Assembly (NCBI GenBank): GCA_029983705.1
Contig: JASBYZ010000058.1
Coordinates: 1-8,750, forward strand
Reading direction: 5' to 3'
Source: Coriobacteriales bacterium
GTDB lineage: Bacteria; Actinomycetota; Coriobacteriia; Coriobacteriales; JAEZZM01
DNA: 8,750 bases
Shown in pieces: positions 1-5,578 of this stretch (position 1 is its first letter; every line of letters starts with the position of its first letter). The position numbers and the translations under genes are program-made. A model generated the notes under the pieces. That model saw only the letters and a list, made by a program, of their open reading frames with translations. It did no database searches and had not been told where the DNA came from.

Positions 1-95
1 TGCTTGTGGTAATTGCAATTGTTGCAATAGTGGCTTTTAAAGACCGTGTTCAAGAACTTTGGACCGCAATAGCTGATGGTATTAACTCTCTTTAG
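1..95 (+). CDS. Flp1-like pilin, C-terminal fragment (cut by the window's left edge)
   Basis: The reading frame is open from the left edge (first full codon at position 3) to a TAG at 93-95 and gives 30 residues. They begin with a hydrophobic stretch (LVVIAIVAIVAF), followed by KDRVQELWTAIADGINSL, a short amphipathic tail. A long hydrophobic N-terminal helix followed by a short charged tail ending near the C-terminus is the build of small Flp/Flp1-like pilins, the main subunit of tad pili. The prepilin cleavage site would lie left of the window. The four pseudopilin-like genes downstream support this reading. The identification rests on hydrophobic pattern and context; a different small membrane protein is possible. 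Confidence 0.6.
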   Translation, partial: LVVIAIVAIVAFKDRVQELWTAIADGINSL

Positions 96-96
96 T

Positions 97-540
97 ATGA
101 GCGCACTTTCCAAACATAAGCGTCTTATTTTAGTTTTTCTCATCATCTGTGTACTTGGTATTGCTTTGTATATTTCAAAAGATAAGCCACTTTCAAATAA
201 TGTCGAAGAGCTAGCAGATAATAAAAGCGTTCAAGAGCAAGAACATTTAGGCGCTATAGCTACTGAGCAGTATAAAACTACAGGGTTTGGGCGCATGAAG
301 AAATCTATTGAGAGTGAGGACCTTGAGACGCTCGCAAAAGATATTTTGCAAAAAAGTGATGAGTCTAACTACACGCTTCATGCAGCCGACTACATCGACC
401 TATTTTCAAGTCATTGGATGTGCGTGTATGAGAAGGATTTTGGCTCTGTAGAGATGGTTTATATTCGTGAACTTGAAGAGGGAAGATGCGAGGTGACAAG
501 CTATGAAATTGATGCGGGAGCCGATAGATTTAGAGGGTGA
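97..540 (+). CDS. Membrane-anchored protein of unknown function in the tad operon
   Basis: This is a 147-residue protein with a basic N-terminus (KHKR, residues 6-9), one transmembrane segment at about residues 10-26, and a hydrophilic, acidic remainder with two cysteines (in HWMCVYE and EGRCEV), predicted to lie outside the membrane. I do not recognise a family. I chose the ATG at 97 because it lies one base after the stop of the pilin gene (TAG 93-95), the arrangement expected for translational coupling. An ATG at 76 in the same frame would add seven residues and overlap the pilin gene; neither start has a good Shine-Dalgarno site. The 3' end overlaps the next gene by 38 bases. Position in the operon suggests a pilus accessory or assembly role, but that is inference from context only. 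Confidence 0.7.
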   Translation: MSALSKHKRLILVFLIICVLGIALYISKDKPLSNNVEELADNKSVQEQEHLGAIATEQYKTTGFGRMKKSIESEDLETLAKDILQKSDESNYTLHAADYIDLFSSHWMCVYEKDFGSVEMVYIRELEEGRCEVTSYEIDAGADRFRG

Positions 541-724
541 TGAAGGCCAGTCAAGCCTTGAGTATGCGCTTGTCTTTATTGGATTTTTAGCTATAGCAAC
601 AGCTCTTTATGCGCTCTACAGCTTTAGCAGTGAGGATGTCTTACTTGAACTCATTGAACAATCAATAAGTCATGCAATTGGAGGTGGAGGGCTTAATGGT
701 GTCAAAGATATCTTGCTGTATTAA
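503..724 (+). CDS. Short TadE/Flp-like pseudopilin
   Basis: This is a 73-residue protein with a 15-residue charged leader ending in DEG, then QSSLEYALVF and a hydrophobic helix to about residue 41. G15^Q16 followed by Glu at mature position +5 (E20) is the type IV prepilin signature cut by a TadV/PilD-type prepilin peptidase. The mature protein would be only 58 residues, closer to a Flp pilin or minor pilin than to a normal TadE. The tail has a GGGG run at about residues 60-63. The start at 503 is supported by GAGGTG about 7 bases upstream; the ATG at 512 would be too far from it. It overlaps its upstream neighbour by 38 bases and its downstream neighbour by 29, so all three are probably translated in a coupled way. 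Minor-pilin function is inferred from motif and context. Confidence 0.8.
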   Translation: MKLMREPIDLEGDEGQSSLEYALVFIGFLAIATALYALYSFSSEDVLLELIEQSISHAIGGGGLNGVKDILLY

Positions 725-1199
725 TAAAACTTCTGGTCAATCGAGTGTTGAAGCTGCTTTGCTACTGCCAACCCTTTTAACTGTTTTTATGCTGATGCTA
801 CAGCCCTGCACCATGATGTACACAAAAATAGTGATGAACTTTGCATGTTCAGATTCTTTACGACTAATTGCCTTTCAAGGTGGTAGCCAGGAAACATACG
901 GACAAGAACGTTTAAAAGAATATGTGCTACACCGCCTTAAAGCAGTTCCTCATATTGACATATTTCACGTAGGAAAAGCAGAGGGCTGGACGATAGAGTT
1001 AAGCGCAAGTGAAGATGGTAACGCTCAAATATACCTGAGTCATAAGGTGAAGCCGCTTCCCTTATTTGGCGGTCTTGCCGAGGCTTTTGGATCATTTGAT
1101 GGTGAATATATTGAGGTGCACAGTGAGGCTTCAGCCAATTTAAGACCGTCGTGGTTACAAGGCAACTACAGTGACTGGATAGGGATGTGGGATGAGTAA
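696..1199 (+). CDS. TadE-like pseudopilin
   Basis: This is a 167-residue protein when started at the ATG at 696, which is preceded by GGAGGTGGAGG at 680-690, a strong ribosome binding site. An in-frame ATG at 672 lacks such a site. The N-terminal leader ends in KTSG (G14), then QSSVEAALLLPTLL: cleavage after Gly, Glu at mature +5 (E19) and the LP within the hydrophobic helix are typical of the TadE domain. A predicted extracellular domain of about 125 residues follows the helix (about 20-37). TadE proteins are minor pilins needed for assembly of tad/Flp pili. Cysteines lie in the leader (CC, residues 7-8), in LQPC at the end of the helix and in FACS just after it. The stop overlaps the start of the next gene by 8 bases (1192-1199). 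Confidence 0.85.
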   Translation: MVSKISCCINKTSGQSSVEAALLLPTLLTVFMLMLQPCTMMYTKIVMNFACSDSLRLIAFQGGSQETYGQERLKEYVLHRLKAVPHIDIFHVGKAEGWTIELSASEDGNAQIYLSHKVKPLPLFGGLAEAFGSFDGEYIEVHSEASANLRPSWLQGNYSDWIGMWDE

Positions 1200-3225
1200 A
1201 GAATTAGACCCACAGGCTCTCTTTAAAAACGAGGAGGGCTTTACTACCCTTGCTTTTGCACTGGTTATTTTAGTAGTGCTCTCGCTAATTTTTGAAAGTG
1301 CTCATTTTGCTCACAATCAAGCTCAAGCAAGCGAAATTCAAGCGGTAGCAGACAGCGCTGCACTTGCTGGTGCCAATGTTATCTCGCGTTATATGACAGC
1401 AGCCACAGTTCTTGATGCCTGCGTTTTAAGTTTGAGTCTTTTAGGAATGACAAGCCTTGCTTTTGGTCTTGTCTTAGCTGCAGTGCCTGCACTTGCAAAG
1501 TTTTCAGTGCCGGTGATAAAAGCAGCAAAATCAATACTTGAAACTCGCGATAAGTTTGGAAAAAGTGTCTATGAGGGGCTCAGTAAGCTAGAAAAAGGCC
1601 TCCCATATTTAGTTGCTGCAAATTCTATAGCAGTTATTCGAGCTAATAGTTCTGATACGGTTTCATATGTAGGTCTTGCTCTGCCTTTTCCTAAGGATGG
1701 AACTGACAGTGCTTTTGGAGTTTTGGAAAGTTTAGATGAAGAGGCTAAGGATTTAGAGGACTCTTCAGATGAGGTTAAAAACTTAGCACAAGAAGCTGAA
1801 GAATTTAAAGAGAAGGCCCAAGCTGAACTAGAAAAAGCTTGGTTTGCAGACTGCGGTAATAAGCCGTATTCAATGTATGAGAGAAGTCTTAACAAGGCTC
1901 ATCTTTCCGCTTCACTTAACCCCTACTATCCAAACTATAAGTTATGGGATATATCTAAAGGACTTTCGCGCGCACAAAATTATTATCAGGCACGAATTAA
2001 TATCGAAACACCTGAAGGGGCATCTCTTGAAGAGCAGGTAAAGTCAGTATCTCGCCTGGAGTTTTATAAGCTTGCCAAAGAACTCTGCGAGAGCTCCTAT
2101 ATTCATAGAGATGCAGACGGTTTTATTGAGCTTGATCTAAAAGAGCTCCCTAAAAACACTCAATCTATGAGATTAACGCACTGTTATAGTGATGTAAAGT
2201 GGCCTGTCAGCTTGGAGGGGGACTATAAGGTTATTCATTTTTCTCATGCCTGCCCAGGTATGAGAGGGGTCTTTTTAGGATCTGCTGCTTTATCGAGTGT
2301 GGAGGCAGGTTCAGTATACACTTGTGCAGACTGTAATTTTTCTATCCAAAGCTTAGGCAAAGTGCCGCAAGCTTCTACTGCAATTAATAACGGATTTGAA
2401 TACCACTATAAGGCTTATCGTGAAGCAGCCTATGCCTATGCTGAATTGCATAACCAATATATTCAAAAAGAAATAGACGCAAGGAAAGCTTCTGAGAAAG
2501 GTCAAAATGCCCTCAAGAGCGCCCTTGATAAATTGAAAGCTAAAAGGCCCAAGCTCACACCTCCTGGAAGATATGGTGTAGTGAGTGTTGTGGTAGATGG
2601 AAAGGAAAAGGCTGCTCAAGAAAAGCTTGTAAACACCTTTAGTAAAGGAGCCAAACTTCCAGAGCGAGCAGCAATTGCCGGAGCTGTTTTAGCACCTGAA
2701 GAAAGTGATGAGGGTAAAAATATTCTCACAGAATTTTTTGAAGGACTTAAAGCCAAGGCACCTGATGATATTGGCATATTTTTTGTTGATGTCCTCTTTG
2801 ATATGTGGGGAGGACTTTTACAGGCCTACTCAGATGGTTTTAATGGTGAAACAAGTCTTCAAAAACAATTTGATGAGCAGCTAAGTTCTATGGGCACCTT
2901 CAATTCGATTTCACATTGGATTAGTGGAGCTATTAAAGAAATTCTTACTGATTTTGGCTTAGCTCCTCCTGATTTGCGCTCCAAGAAGCCTGTTCTAACC
3001 AATACGGTAAATATCTTTGAAGCCTCAGGACAAGATGGGGCAGTCCAGGTGCGTCACTTTATAGAAAGTTTGCCTCCTGAAAGCTATATGGATAAGCCAG
3101 ACTATTTAGCTGAATATTTTCTTGAGAGTGCACAAGATGTGTTTAATGACTCAAGCTTTACCATAGGTGAGCTCTTACTCCCAGGGAGTGAAGAGAGTAT
3201 TCCAATAGAGATTGATTTGGAGTAG
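1192..3225 (+). CDS. TadG-like pilus assembly protein with large outer domain
   Basis: This is a 677-residue protein. Residues 14-16 are EEG, followed by FTTLAFALVILVVLSLIF, a single hydrophobic segment. DSAALAGA at residues 54-61 matches the N-terminal Tad/TadG domain (PF13400-type, 'DAAALAGA'). The G16^F17 junction resembles a prepilin site, but position +5 is Ala (A21), not Glu, as is common in TadG. A second hydrophobic stretch covers about residues 77-105. An acidic, coiled-coil-like region spans about 180-215 and a Lys-rich one about 440-475. The region after residue 215 has six cysteines, including THCYS, HACPG and YTCADC, so disulfides are plausible if it is outside the cell. TadG-type proteins link the pilus machinery to the cell envelope; the function of this long ectodomain is unknown. 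The gene overlaps the upstream tadE-like gene by 8 bases and ends 4 bases before the next start. Confidence 0.78.
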   Translation: MSKELDPQALFKNEEGFTTLAFALVILVVLSLIFESAHFAHNQAQASEIQAVADSAALAGANVISRYMTAATVLDACVLSLSLLGMTSLAFGLVLAAVPALAKFSVPVIKAAKSILETRDKFGKSVYEGLSKLEKGLPYLVAANSIAVIRANSSDTVSYVGLALPFPKDGTDSAFGVLESLDEEAKDLEDSSDEVKNLAQEAEEFKEKAQAELEKAWFADCGNKPYSMYERSLNKAHLSASLNPYYPNYKLWDISKGLSRAQNYYQARINIETPEGASLEEQVKSVSRLEFYKLAKELCESSYIHRDADGFIELDLKELPKNTQSMRLTHCYSDVKWPVSLEGDYKVIHFSHACPGMRGVFLGSAALSSVEAGSVYTCADCNFSIQSLGKVPQASTAINNGFEYHYKAYREAAYAYAELHNQYIQKEIDARKASEKGQNALKSALDKLKAKRPKLTPPGRYGVVSVVVDGKEKAAQEKLVNTFSKGAKLPERAAIAGAVLAPEESDEGKNILTEFFEGLKAKAPDDIGIFFVDVLFDMWGGLLQAYSDGFNGETSLQKQFDEQLSSMGTFNSISHWISGAIKEILTDFGLAPPDLRSKKPVLTNTVNIFEASGQDGAVQVRHFIESLPPESYMDKPDYLAEYFLESAQDVFNDSSFTIGELLLPGSEESIPIEIDLE

Positions 3226-3229
3226 TGAG

Positions 3230-3691
3230 ATGAATAAATTTGAAGATGAAAAAGGGCAAATGTATGTTGAGCTTGCAGTAATACTTCCGGTGGCAATTGT
3301 AATATTTCTTATCGTACTTAACCTATTTTGGTTTATTGAGGCGCAGATTATATTTACTTCGGTTGCTCTACCTCAACTTATCTCAAAATCAGTTTCTCCT
3401 GCTTCAGGAAGTGCCAATATGAATGAAGAGGTAAAAAGTGCACTTGAGAAATCCTTAAAAGATTGTAAGCGAGTAGAGGTGCGCGTGAGTTCGCAATCGC
3501 TCGGAGAAAATGAAAAAGGAGAAGCACAGTTTAGTCTAACTCCTCATCTGCATCGTTATACAGCTACATTGATTTATCACCCTTTTCCTGTGGATTTTTC
3601 GGTAGCTTCAGTACAAGCGGGAATTCCTGAGATTATTGCTCACGAAAAAACAATTGTTATTGATCCATATCAAAGTGGCGTGGTGTTTTAA
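3230..3691 (+). CDS. TadE-like pseudopilin
   Basis: This is a 153-residue protein from the ATG at 3230, with GGAG at 3219-3222 as ribosome binding site. An upstream in-frame ATG at 3212 would overlap the preceding gene and has no better site. The short charged leader MNKFEDEKG is followed by QMYVELAVILPVAIVIFLIV. G9^Q10 with Glu at mature +5 (E14) and the proline in the helix fit the TadE domain. The remainder (about 120 residues) is a predicted extracellular domain containing one cysteine (KDCKR). It is probably a minor pilin or assembly factor of the tad pilus, acting with the other pseudopilins upstream. The stop codon directly abuts the next start. Confidence 0.85.
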   Translation: MNKFEDEKGQMYVELAVILPVAIVIFLIVLNLFWFIEAQIIFTSVALPQLISKSVSPASGSANMNEEVKSALEKSLKDCKRVEVRVSSQSLGENEKGEAQFSLTPHLHRYTATLIYHPFPVDFSVASVQAGIPEIIAHEKTIVIDPYQSGVVF

Positions 3692-4021
3692 ATGAATAAA
3701 GAAATTGAGCCCACATTTAAGGTGCTTGAAGCTCGAGGATTTGTGTCAAGAGCAAAAGGGCTCTTGTTTACTACTCCTGAAAAGTTTGGTGATAGCTGCC
3801 TTCTATTTAAAAACTGCAGTAGCGTGCATACCTTTTTTATGAGGGAAAATCTAGACATTTTGTTTTGCGATAGAAATTTTCTTGTTATACAAACGCATCT
3901 TAATCAAAAGCCTGGAAAAATTCTAACCTGCGGCAAAGCTTACGCAGCACTTGAAAGATTTGCATCAGATGCCTATTGGCCAAAGGAGGGGGAGCGTTTT
4001 GTTATCGATAAGTTTAGCTAA
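3692..4021 (+). CDS. DUF192 family protein
   Basis: This is a 109-residue protein without a signal peptide or membrane segment. Residues 16-91 match the DUF192 family pattern: GFVSRAKGLLF (16-26), the hallmark SSVHTFFMR (43-51), then LDILFCDRNFLVIQ and LNQKPGKILTCGKAYAALE. The usual family length is about 110-150, so this is a compact but complete member. The family's biochemical role is not established. Some members carry an export signal; this one does not. Its ATG follows the TAA of the tadE-like gene with no gap. Only a weak GTGGTG lies upstream, so translation is probably coupled. Its 3' end contains the ribosome binding site and start of the next gene. Being wedged in a tad operon suggests a role with the pilus locus, but this is inference. 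Confidence 0.85.
   Translation: MNKEIEPTFKVLEARGFVSRAKGLLFTTPEKFGDSCLLFKNCSSVHTFFMRENLDILFCDRNFLVIQTHLNQKPGKILTCGKAYAALERFASDAYWPKEGERFVIDKFS
3982..3992 (+). promoter_or_regulatory. Strong ribosome binding site fixing the TTG start of the FHA gene
   Basis: AAAGGAGGGGG contains a full AGGAGG core and sits 9 bases ahead of the TTG at 3999, inside the 3' end of the DUF192 gene. It is the main reason for preferring a TTG start over the upstream ATGs. Confidence 0.75.
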
Positions 4022-4445
4022 AGAGTGTCCAAGGTGCCACTCAAAATTATTTGATTACCAGCATGCTTGCTATAACTGTTTATATGAATTTGAACAGCTA
4101 GATAAGGTGAGCGAAACAGAGGATACTCAAAAATTTGGTGCACTGTGCTTTACTCATATAAAGATTCAAAACCTTGAGGGCAAAGAAGTTGTAAAACCCA
4201 TACAAACTAAGTGCATATTAGTTGGGAGAGATGCTCGGGCTGATATTATTTTGAATGATATCCATGTATCGAGAAAGCATTTAGAGATAAGTTTGGATAA
4301 TGAAAAATGCATTGCAAGAGATTTATCATCACTCAACTCAACACATATTGATGGCCAAGAGCTCAAAGGTGCTGCGGAAATTGATGGAGAATCAATAATA
4401 GATGTGTGCGGTTTTATTTTAAGGTTGACCAATGAAATGAATTAG
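3999..4445 (+). CDS. Zinc-ribbon plus FHA-domain protein (TTG start)
   Basis: This is a 148-residue cytoplasmic protein. The N-terminus has CPRC (10-13) and CYNC (24-27), a four-cysteine zinc ribbon. From about residue 52 there is a forkhead-associated domain with its conserved positions: VGRDARADIILND, VSRKHLEI, and LNSTHIDG. FHA domains bind phosphothreonine peptides, so the protein probably reads Ser/Thr kinase phosphorylation of a partner. I choose the TTG at 3999 because AAAGGAGG (3982-3989) sits 9 bases upstream and the protein then begins just before the zinc ribbon. In-frame ATGs at 3951 and 3969 lie inside the DUF192 gene without such a site. It overlaps DUF192 by 23 bases and is the last gene of the tad operon. 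The partner and kinase are not visible here. Confidence 0.85.
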   Translation: MLSISLAKECPRCHSKLFDYQHACYNCLYEFEQLDKVSETEDTQKFGALCFTHIKIQNLEGKEVVKPIQTKCILVGRDARADIILNDIHVSRKHLEISLDNEKCIARDLSSLNSTHIDGQELKGAAEIDGESIIDVCGFILRLTNEMN

Positions 4446-4452
4446 GTATACT
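4425..4452 (+). promoter_or_regulatory. Promoter of tRNA-Phe
   Basis: TTGACC (-35, 4425-4430) and TATACT (-10, 4447-4452) are separated by 16 bases, a close match to the housekeeping sigma consensus. Transcription would begin near 4459, about 17 bases before the mature tRNA. The promoter lies across the last codons and stop of the FHA gene, so the tRNA does not depend on the tad operon. Confidence 0.7.
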
Positions 4453-4475
4453 AATAAAACTGTGTTTATAACTTT

Positions 4476-4551
4476 GGTCGTATAGCTCAGCCGGTAGAGC
4501 AGAGGACTGAAAATCCTCGTGTCCCTGGTTCAAGTCCAGGTACGACCACCA
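4476..4551 (+). tRNA. tRNA-Phe (anticodon GAA)
   Basis: All cloverleaf elements are visible: acceptor GGTCGTA (4476-4482) pairs with TACGACC (4541-4547); D stem GCTC/GAGC (4485-4488/4497-4500); anticodon stem GAGGA/TCCTC (4502-4506/4514-4518) around loop CTGAAAA with anticodon GAA at 4509-4511; T stem CCTGG/CCAGG with loop TTCAAGT. Discriminator A4548 is followed by an encoded CCA (4549-4551). It delivers phenylalanine to UUC/UUU codons. It is flanked by its own promoter and terminator, and the gene-poor, partly decayed region that follows suggests the tRNA 3' end may have served as an integration site. Confidence 0.97.
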
Positions 4552-4563
4552 TTAAAATCACAG

Positions 4564-4598
4564 GTCAGCCGCTATAAAGTGGCTGGCTTTTTTGTTTT
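4564..4598 (+). terminator. Intrinsic terminator of tRNA-Phe
   Basis: GTCAGCCGC (4564-4572) pairs with GTGGCTGGC (4579-4587) around a TATAAA loop, giving nine pairs including two G-U, followed by TTTTTTGTTTT. It lies 12 bases after the CCA end of the tRNA. Confidence 0.88.
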
Positions 4599-5070
4599 CT
4601 AGATGATTGAAAAACCCTAACGTCCCCTAGTCTGCATCAAAATTGGCATATCCTTTAGTTAAATCATGCTTGCTGTAAATAAATGGTTTAAGGCAGTCCC
4701 AACACCTTGTTTTGGCACACTTGAACTCTTTGGAATCCTATTGATGAGATTTTTCTTATCTGACTTCCTAAATGCTTTCATCTTTTTATTTGCGTGCGCT
4801 ATGCGCCTTACGAGGTATGGCCATTCTTATCATTAAGTGCGCCGCTAAATGCTCCTGCTTGTTTCGTTTTGCCCGCATTTTCTTGCATCGCCCAACCCGC
4901 GGAGCTGCATGACTGGTATGGTAGCCTGTAAGCATGTTTACGCTCTTACAGTCTTGCAAGTCCGCTGTCTTCAACAAGCTGCTTCTAATTGCTAACAATT
5001 GGTGGAAAACTATTTTCTTAAAAAGTCATAAATAGTACTTTCTTATATGCAGCGTGTTGTGTATATGAAA
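4599..5070. other. Gene-poor stretch of about 470 bases after tRNA-Phe
   Basis: I see no convincing gene here. On the minus strand there are two open frames: 4786-4998 (70 codons, TTG start, very basic) and 4659-4781 (40 codons, ATG start). They lie end to end in different frames and neither has a ribosome binding site. They might be pieces of one decayed gene, but I recognise no family in either. Base composition is uneven: about 4790-4960 is clearly more GC-rich than the AT-rich flanks. CTGTAAG (4926-4932) and CTTACAG (4945-4951) can form a 7-pair hairpin with a 12-base loop and no following T-run. No copy of the tRNA 3' end, which would mark an att site, was found. Confidence 0.5.
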
Positions 5071-5076
5071 AAATAA

Positions 5077-5090
5077 AAAAGGAGGTGATA
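5077..5090 (+). promoter_or_regulatory. Exceptionally long Shine-Dalgarno sequence
   Basis: AAAAGGAGGTGATA includes AAAGGAGGTGAT, complementary over about 12 bases to the standard 16S rRNA 3' end. It lies 6-8 bases ahead of a GTG start at 5096. This is the strongest ribosome binding site in the window and decides the call of the tiny gene that follows. Confidence 0.8.
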
Positions 5091-5095
5091 AGAAA

Positions 5096-5179
5096 GTGGA
5101 AGTCACCATAAAAATAGCCTTCCTTCTAGTGATAGTAGTCTCCATCAAAGTTACTATTATGATTAAGAAGAAAGGCTAG
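5096..5179 (+). CDS. 27-residue hydrophobic peptide, candidate type I toxin-like small membrane protein
   Basis: This very short gene starts at GTG and encodes MEVTIKIAFLLVIVVSIK followed by VTIMIKKKG. Residues 3-23 form one hydrophobic helix and the C-terminus is KKKG, so the expected topology has the basic end in the cytoplasm. An extremely strong ribosome binding site at 5077-5090 and a stop just before a stable hairpin (5188-5216) argue that it is a real gene. Tiny single-helix peptides with Lys-rich tails, strong translation signals and a 3' hairpin are typical of type I toxins and holin-like peptides of Gram-positive bacteria (TxpA, Fst and similar). I cannot assign it to any of these by sequence. 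It could equally be a small regulatory membrane peptide. No clear promoter was seen upstream. Confidence 0.6.
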   Translation: MEVTIKIAFLLVIVVSIKVTIMIKKKG

Positions 5180-5187
5180 GTACAAAA

Positions 5188-5216
5188 GGGAGGGGCTCAA
5201 AAATAGAGCTTCTCCC
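5188..5216 (-). terminator. Hairpin that reads as an intrinsic terminator on the minus strand
   Basis: GGGAGGGGCTC (5188-5198) pairs with GAGCTTCTCCC (5206-5216), giving 11 continuous pairs with two G-U on the plus strand and a 7-base loop. On the minus strand the stem is followed by TTTTGT (complement of 5182-5187). On the plus strand it is followed by GACTTCC, with no T-run. It therefore fits best as the end of a leftward transcript from the 5220-5480 region, overlapping the 3' untranslated part of the small peptide mRNA. It may also protect or slow the rightward mRNA. No leftward gene is visible, so any such transcript would be antisense or non-coding. Confidence 0.5.
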
Positions 5217-5254
5217 GACTTCCTAAATCTTATCACATAAGAGAAAGGATAACC

Positions 5255-5436
5255 ATGAAAACATTAGTGACGCTCAAAAGAAAGCTAAAGCAAAATACGA
5301 CAAAGAAAAGATTAGTCAACGTTCAGTAATCTTTAGCCCAAATGAAAAAGAACTACTAGAATACCTAGACGCTCAACCCAATAAATCAGGCTTTTTAAAG
5401 CAACTTATTAAGGAACATATGGAACGCAATATATAA
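5255..5436 (+). pseudogene. Small ribbon-helix-helix-like DNA-binding protein, start out of frame with body
   Basis: The ATG at 5255 has AAAGGA (5244-5249) five bases upstream but reads only 24 codons before a TAA at 5327. The next frame, open from 5227 to the TAA at 5434-5436, encodes SDAQKKAKAKYDKEKISQ, a segment with SVIFSPNEKELLEYL, then KSGFLKQLIKEHMERNI. The basic N-terminus, short beta-like segment and two helices ending in a KSGFLKQLI pattern resemble the small RHH/Arc-like proteins common in Firmicutes and Coriobacteriia. Adding one A to the run at 5258-5261 would join the ATG to this body as MKNISDAQKKAK. Alternatively ATT at 5263 could be a rare start giving 57 residues, or a mutated ATG. 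I call it frameshifted, but a sequencing error in the A-run or phase variation would look the same. Confidence 0.6.
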
Positions 5437-5437
5437 A

Positions 5438-5564
5438 AAGAGCAATCCACTCCGATTTAGCCCCTTCTATCATAAAAAATATTTTGTTGTATCTGTCCAC
5501 ATCTTTTTACTATCGCAAACTAAAGCAACTAATTCGTGAACACATGGAATCTCATACAAAATAA
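5438..5564 (+). pseudogene. Decayed second copy of the RHH-like gene (C-terminal part)
   Basis: The frame ending at TAA 5562-5564 finishes with LKQLIREHMESHTK, almost the same as LKQLIKEHMERNI at the end of the preceding gene. Over 27 bases (5398-5424 against 5523-5549) 22 are identical. Further upstream, ILLYL matches ELLEYL of the first copy with a small offset. TTTAGCCCC at 5456-5464 matches the TTTAGCCCA of the first copy but in another frame. No start codon with a ribosome binding site is present. This is best read as an eroded tandem duplicate, or as the scar of a recombination event that left only the 3' end. Confidence 0.5.
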
Positions 5565-5578
5565 GCTTAAGCTATACT
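5564..5578 (+). promoter_or_regulatory. Possible rsmI promoter with adjoining palindrome
   Basis: TATACT at 5573-5578 is a good -10 element, 34 bases ahead of the rsmI start. The same string TATACTAATAA occurs at the tRNA-Phe promoter. There is no good -35 hexamer at the right distance (TCTCAT at 5550-5555), so strength is uncertain. A perfect palindrome AGCTTAAGCT (5564-5573) abuts the -10 element and could be an operator, though a 10-base palindrome may occur by chance. Confidence 0.4.

Noticed and set aside
76..96. Earlier ATG at 76 for the membrane-anchored gene
   Set aside because: It would overlap the pilin gene by 20 bases and add seven residues in front of an already typical basic N-terminus. 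ATG 97 is coupled directly to the pilin stop.
2353..2619. Minus-strand 88-codon frame opposite the TadG-like gene
   Set aside because: It is a shadow of the well-supported plus-strand gene, with no ribosome site and no coherent protein pattern.
4528..4551. Possible att site: search for a second copy of the tRNA-Phe 3' end
   Set aside because: No second copy of the T-arm or acceptor sequence was found by eye in the window, so an integration boundary is not supported here.
4659..4781. Minus-strand 40-codon open frame beginning with an ATG
   Set aside because: There is no Shine-Dalgarno site and no recognisable motif. It may be debris of the same decayed gene as the neighbouring frame, but that cannot be shown.
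4926..4951. CTGTAAG/CTTACAG hairpin as a terminator or small RNA element
   Set aside because: It has seven pairs, a 12-base loop and no T-run on either side; such repeats occur by chance.
4786..4998. Minus-strand 70-codon open frame, Lys/Arg-rich, in the tRNA-rsmI gap
   Set aside because: It starts at TTG without a ribosome site, matches no family I know, and lies in a locally GC-rich patch where stop codons are rarer.
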